From assembly GCA_018402545.1 (NCBI GenBank), contig JAGYIL010000001.1, positions 2,666,001-2,730,000 on the forward strand: a stretch of 64,000 nucleotides of DNA, given 5' to 3'. Both the position numbers and the translations under genes were made by a program. Below are positions 60,434 to 64,000 of this stretch, piece after piece. The stretch's first letter is position 1. Every line of letters begins with the position of its first letter. The notes below the pieces were generated by a model. It was not told the DNA's origin. It made no database searches and was given only the letters and a program-made list of their open reading frames with translations. The DNA is from Saccharospirillum sp. (lineage in GTDB: Bacteria; Pseudomonadota; Gammaproteobacteria; Pseudomonadales; Natronospirillaceae).

Positions 60434-61783
60434 TTATAACCGGCCGATATCATTTACAAACGCCAAAACCATCAGCCCGACAATCAGCATCAGGCCAATT
60501 TGAGACCCTATCACCTGCAAACGTTCCGACAAGGGCTTGCCACGCATCCATTCGACCGCATACATCACAATGTGCCCGCCATCCAGTATCGGGATGGGTA
60601 ATAGATTGACCACCCCGAGACTGATGCTGATGAATGCCAGAAAGCGAATGAAGCTCTCGGCGCCGCCCTGAACCGAATCACCGGCCATCTGCGCCATGGA
60701 AATGGGGCCGCCAATTTGCTCTACCGACACCAGGCCCGTCACCATCTTGCCGAGCATGGCAAAGCTGAGCCCGACCATTTCAGCGGTATCCTGAAGGCCG
60801 AGCCAGATGCCGGTCCATGGCCATTCACGCTGGACGATAATCTGCTCTTCCGGCCAGGGGGCAGGCGCAGCGATAGCACCAATGTAGCCCTGGCTTTGGC
60901 CTTCAACGTCACGTTCAGCGGGCGTGACCGTCAGTGTCTGCCGGGACTGGTCACGTTCCAGCACGACGGACAATGACCGGCCGCCATTGGGCTGAATAAT
61001 AGCGACCCAGTCCACCCAATTTTCAATCATTTGACCATTGACCGAAATAATCCTGTCTCCGGCCTGCAAACCCGCAGCCTCTGCGGCGCCACCCGGAACC
61101 ACCTGGCCAATCAGTGCCGGCGTCTCAGGGCGGCTAGGATAGAGCCCCAGGCTGGCCATTGGGTTGGGTTCGCTGTCGCGGGCCATCCACTGACTGATAG
61201 GCACGGCCAGGTTTTGCACCTGTCCGTCCCGGCGCACGGTCAGCTCAATGGTGCCAGTGTCGCCGACACGCCGGGCCAGCGCGAGGTTGATATCGGTCCA
61301 GTCGTCAACGTTACGACCGTCTACCTGCTCAATCACATCACCACGCTGCACACCGGCTTCAGCCGCCGGGGTTTGCGCCGGTGGCGTATCCGCCCAGGGG
61401 GCAAGCCCCTGCACACCAATGCTGTACAACAGAGCAAAGGCAAGAATGGCAAACAGAAAGTTGGCGATGGGCCCGGCCGAGGCAACGGCAATGCGCTGGG
61501 CCGGCGTTTTGCGGGTAAACGCCTGGTCGAGTTCGGTGTCATCCACCGGACCTTCCCGTTCATCGAGCATTTTCACGTAGCCGCCCAGCGGAATCCAGGC
61601 GATAACAAATTCGGTGCCATGGCGGTCGTACCAGCGGTACAACGGCTGACCAAACCCCACTGAAAAGCGCAATACCCTAATGCCATTACGACGGGCCACC
61701 CAGAAATGGCCGTATTCATGCACGGTCACCAGAATACCCAGTGCCACCAGAATACCGAGAATATTGGTCAGAATCGCCATCAT
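60434..61783 (-). CDS. rseP: Site-2 protease RseP
   Basis: RseP is an intramembrane zinc protease that cleaves the anti-sigma factor RseA in the envelope stress response. The protein has 449 residues. HEYGH (H22, E23, H26) is in the first helix, LDGGH near residue 400 gives the third ligand region ([15 protein letters not shown]), and two PDZ domains lie between (about 125-200 and 225-300). The start overlaps the dxr stop by four bases. Confidence 0.96.
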   Translation of the reverse strand: MMAILTNILGILVALGILVTVHEYGHFWVARRNGIRVLRFSVGFGQPLYRWYDRHGTEFVIAWIPLGGYVKMLDEREGPVDDTELDQAFTRKTPAQRIAVASAGPIANFLFAILAFALLYSIGVQGLAPWADTPPAQTPAAEAGVQRGDVIEQVDGRNVDDWTDINLALARRVGDTGTIELTVRRDGQVQNLAVPISQWMARDSEPNPMASLGLYPSRPETPALIGQVVPGGAAEAAGLQAGDRIISVNGQMIENWVDWVAIIQPNGGRSLSVVLERDQSRQTLTVTPAERDVEGQSQGYIGAIAAPAPWPEEQIIVQREWPWTGIWLGLQDTAEMVGLSFAMLGKMVTGLVSVEQIGGPISMAQMAGDSVQGGAESFIRFLAFISISLGVVNLLPIPILDGGHIVMYAVEWMRGKPLSERLQVIGSQIGLMLIVGLMVLAFVNDIGRL

Positions 61784-62982
61784 GTTCGTGCCTCTATCGC
61801 GGCCTTGGCCAGTGCTCTGGCGCGCGCGTCAATACTCAGCAATTGCTCAACCGATTCAGCGGGTTCGTGGGCCAACTGATTGAGCACCAGTTCATTAATG
61901 TGGGCGATTTGGGGAAATGACAGGCGCCGTTGCAAGAAGGCTTCAACGCTGATTTCATTGGCCGCATTCAACACTGCCGGGCAGGTTCCGCCGACGGCGA
62001 TGGCTTCTTCAGCCAGGCGCAGGCAGGGAAACCGGGCCCGGTCGGGCTGATCAAAACTAAGCCCCAACTGGGCAGTAAACTCAAGGGCGGCACTGCCGCT
62101 TTCTATACGATCCGGATAGGCCAGCCCGAACGCGATGGGGGTGCGCATGTCAGGCGAACCCAGTTGCGCGATCACCGAGCCGTCGATGTAACGCACCATG
62201 GAGTGAATGACACTCTGTGGGTGCACCACGACCTCAACATCAGCCGGTTGCAAGTCGAACAGCCAGCAAGCCTCAATCAGTTCCAGCCCCTTATTCATCA
62301 GGGTGGCAGAATCGACTGAAATTTTCTGTCCCATGGACCAGTTTGGATGGGCCACCGCCTGTTCAGGCGTTACCTGCTCCAGTTGCCCGGCAGTAAAGTT
62401 CAAAAAGGGGCCGCCGGAGGCCGTCAGCAACACGGATGCAACACCCTGTCGCCGGTGCTCACCGGGCATGCACTGGAAAATGGCGTTGTGTTCGCTGTCG
62501 ATTGGCAGCAATTCGGCACCGGATCGTTTCACCGCCGACATCAGCAGGTCGCCAGCCACCACCAGGCTCTCTTTGTTGGCCAGCAGCAAACGCTTGCCGG
62601 CCCGAGCAGCGGCGAGTGACGACAACAAACCGGCAGACCCGACAATAGCCGCCATCACTACCTGAACATCCGGATGCTCGGCCATGGCTTCCAGCGCGGC
62701 AGTACCGACCAGTATTTCAGTACTGGTATCAGACAGACGCGCCATCAGTGCTCGCTGGCCATTAATATCAGCCACCACGGCATAACGTGGCCGGTGCTGT
62801 TCAATTTGGCGGGCCAGTAATTCGATGTTGCGGTGACCGGACAACGCAAAGACCCCAAATCGATCCGGGTGGCGGGCGATAACATCCAGGGTATTGCAGC
62901 CAACGGACCCGGTAGATCCAAGCACAGTCACCCATTGGCGGGGCGCGGAGGTGGGTTCTGAAACGCCGTTTGAGATGGTCAT
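61780..62982 (-). CDS. dxr: 1-deoxy-D-xylulose 5-phosphate reductoisomerase
   Basis: This is the second enzyme of the MEP pathway (also called ispC). The protein has 400 residues from the ATG at 62982, two bases past cdsA; the frame continues 18 codons inside cdsA but lacks similarity there. NADPH loop [15 protein letters not shown]; metal and substrate motifs [13 protein letters not shown] and [21 protein letters not shown] are intact. Confidence 0.96.
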   Translation of the reverse strand: MTISNGVSEPTSAPRQWVTVLGSTGSVGCNTLDVIARHPDRFGVFALSGHRNIELLARQIEQHRPRYAVVADINGQRALMARLSDTSTEILVGTAALEAMAEHPDVQVVMAAIVGSAGLLSSLAAARAGKRLLLANKESLVVAGDLLMSAVKRSGAELLPIDSEHNAIFQCMPGEHRRQGVASVLLTASGGPFLNFTAGQLEQVTPEQAVAHPNWSMGQKISVDSATLMNKGLELIEACWLFDLQPADVEVVVHPQSVIHSMVRYIDGSVIAQLGSPDMRTPIAFGLAYPDRIESGSAALEFTAQLGLSFDQPDRARFPCLRLAEEAIAVGGTCPAVLNAANEISVEAFLQRRLSFPQIAHINELVLNQLAHEPAESVEQLLSIDARARALAKAAIEART

Positions 62983-62984
62983 GG

Positions 62985-63809
62985 CTAGAGGATCACCGCC
63001 AACAGGAGCACACAGAACATCGGTGTGGCAGCACAAAGACTGTCGATCCGGTCCAGAATTCCACCATGCCCCGGCAACAAGCCAGAACTGTCTTTAATGC
63101 CCCGGTAACGCTTTAGCAGGCTTTCGAACAGATCACCCAGAACGGATATGGCCACCACCAGCGCGCTGATGACCAGCAATAGTAACCATTGCACCGGTGT
63201 CAGGCCTGGCAGAAAAATAAGCGCCATCGCGGCGGACAGTACGACCGAGGTGGCCATGCCGCCGTAGACGCCGGCCCAGGTTTTACCCGGACTTACCGAG
63301 GGCGCCAGTTTGCGATTGCCGAACGCCTTGCCGGCAAAATAAGCACCGATATCTGCGCCCCACACCAGCAACATCAGCCAGGTCAGTACCAGATTGGCGT
63401 TGGGCTGCCCCTTAAGTACGTTCAACCCAAGCCAGAGCGGCAGCAACACCGGCAACGCCATCAGCAGGCGCACCCAGCGGTGCTGAATCCAGTGCTGGCT
63501 GGCCGGGTAGCGCACCACCATGACCAGTGCAAACAGCCACCACAGCAGCGACCATAAAGTCAATTGCAGCCAGGTCAGGGTGGTTCGGGTCTGCAGCCAC
63601 CACAGCAAGCCGAGCGCTGCTGCCGTCAGTACCGCCATGCCCAGACGGGTGGTCAACCGCTGAAAACCGGCCAGATTGGCCCATTCCCAGGCCCCTAAAA
63701 CAACAATGGCGCCAATGAAGGCGGCAAATCCGGTCTCCGGCAACCAGTAAATGCAGGCCAGCATTAATGGGGCCAGTACCAGCGCAGTCAACACGCGTGT
63801 GATCAGCAT
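62985..63809 (-). CDS. cdsA: Phosphatidate cytidylyltransferase
   Basis: CdsA makes CDP-diacylglycerol for phospholipids. The 274-residue membrane protein has about eight hydrophobic helices. The signature is near the C-terminus: [36 protein letters not shown] (S-x8-K-R-x4-K-D-x5-P-G-H-G-G-x2-D-R-x-D). It starts two bases after the uppS stop. Confidence 0.96.
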   Translation of the reverse strand: MLITRVLTALVLAPLMLACIYWLPETGFAAFIGAIVVLGAWEWANLAGFQRLTTRLGMAVLTAAALGLLWWLQTRTTLTWLQLTLWSLLWWLFALVMVVRYPASQHWIQHRWVRLLMALPVLLPLWLGLNVLKGQPNANLVLTWLMLLVWGADIGAYFAGKAFGNRKLAPSVSPGKTWAGVYGGMATSVVLSAAMALIFLPGLTPVQWLLLLVISALVVAISVLGDLFESLLKRYRGIKDSSGLLPGHGGILDRIDSLCAATPMFCVLLLAVIL

Positions 63810-63811
63810 AA

Positions 63812-64000
63812 TCAGGAAGTCACTCTTTGTTCCAGTTGCTCGTCGGTTCGGCCAAAACGGCGCACCCGGCCGGCGAAACTGGCGAAGGCTCGCTGCAACG
63901 ATTCTTTGTTGAAATCCGGCCAGAACTCATCGGTGAAATAGAATTCGGTATAGGCAAACTGCCAGAGCAGGAAGTTTGAGATACGCTGCTCGCCGGCCGT
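63812..64000 (-). CDS. uppS: Undecaprenyl diphosphate synthase, C-terminal part (5' end outside the window)
   Basis: Only the last 62 codons and the TGA stop (63814-63812) are present, because the gene runs off the window edge. [20 protein letters not shown] and TDEFWPDF are the conserved C-terminal signature of UppS: the R-x-S pair binds the diphosphate of isopentenyl diphosphate from the other subunit. UppS makes the C55 carrier for peptidoglycan and O-antigen. Confidence 0.95.
   Translation of the reverse strand, partial: TAGEQRISNFLLWQFAYTEFYFTDEFWPDFNKESLQRAFASFAGRVRRFGRTDEQLEQRVTS

Overview
The window is ordinary chromosomal core of a gammaproteobacterium, densely packed and mostly coded on the minus strand. 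Gene content and order (uppS-cdsA-dxr-rseP-bamA-skp-lpxD-fabZ-lpxA-lpxB-rnhB-dnaE-accA-tilS-pyrG-eno-ftsB-ispD-ispF-truD-pcm-nlpD-rpoS, then fdxA-mutS-pncC-recA-recX-alaS-lysC-csrA-tRNA) match the Pseudomonas/Oceanospirillales side of the class. A sodium-pumping oxaloacetate decarboxylase, a TRAP transporter and a DUF368 lipid carrier suggest a marine or saline habitat. I would guess an Oceanospirillales genus such as Saccharospirillum or Reinekea, but this is inference from gene content only.

Layout. 1-7 kb: tRNA thiolation (ttcA), an FNR/ANR oxygen regulator, a 40-residue cbb3-oxidase subunit candidate (ccoM) behind a perfect FNR box, nudC, a PatZ-type protein acetyltransferase and a deacetylase-fold enzyme. 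7-10.3 kb: a minus-strand operon of a coiled-coil/zinc-motif protein of unknown function, a PLP enzyme and a YlqF GTPase. 10.6-13.4 kb: fadH with a PsrA-like operator, then tRNA-Val and tRNA-Asp surrounded by local duplications. 13.4-17.1 kb: a four-gene TRAP transporter operon. 17.2-19.7 kb: a three-gene module coding for a MotA/ZorA-like channel, a MotB/ZorB-like OmpA protein and an unknown Cys-rich protein. This is the best candidate for an undescribed system. 19.8-23.1 kb: oadGAB. 23.4-31.5 kb: dusC, two tRNA-Arg, tRNA-Ser, csrA, lysC, alaS, recX, recA. 31.5-48 kb: pncC, mutS, fdxA, rpoS, nlpD, DUF368, pcm, truD, ispF, ispD, ftsB, eno, pyrG, tilS, a GNAT, accA. 48.4-49.5 kb: an intact IS481-family insertion that has split a foldback repeat. 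A second copy of that repeat lies at 6.7-7.0 kb. 49.6-64 kb: dnaE and the whole lipid A/outer-membrane-assembly/isoprenoid cluster down to a 5'-truncated uppS.

How the genes work together. Isoprenoid precursors (dxr, ispD, ispF) feed undecaprenyl phosphate synthesis (uppS), and DUF368 may recycle the carrier. lpxA, lpxD and lpxB make lipid A, accA and fabZ supply acyl chains, and bamA, skp and rseP assemble and monitor the outer membrane. nlpD, pcm and rpoS form the usual stationary-phase group; surE, commonly placed beside pcm, is missing here, as is kdsA between pyrG and eno. The regulators visible by their sites are FNR/ANR (ccoM), LexA (recA) and a PsrA-like repressor (fadH). Several genes are given trimmed starts because the longest open frame has no ribosome site or lacks family similarity at its front end.
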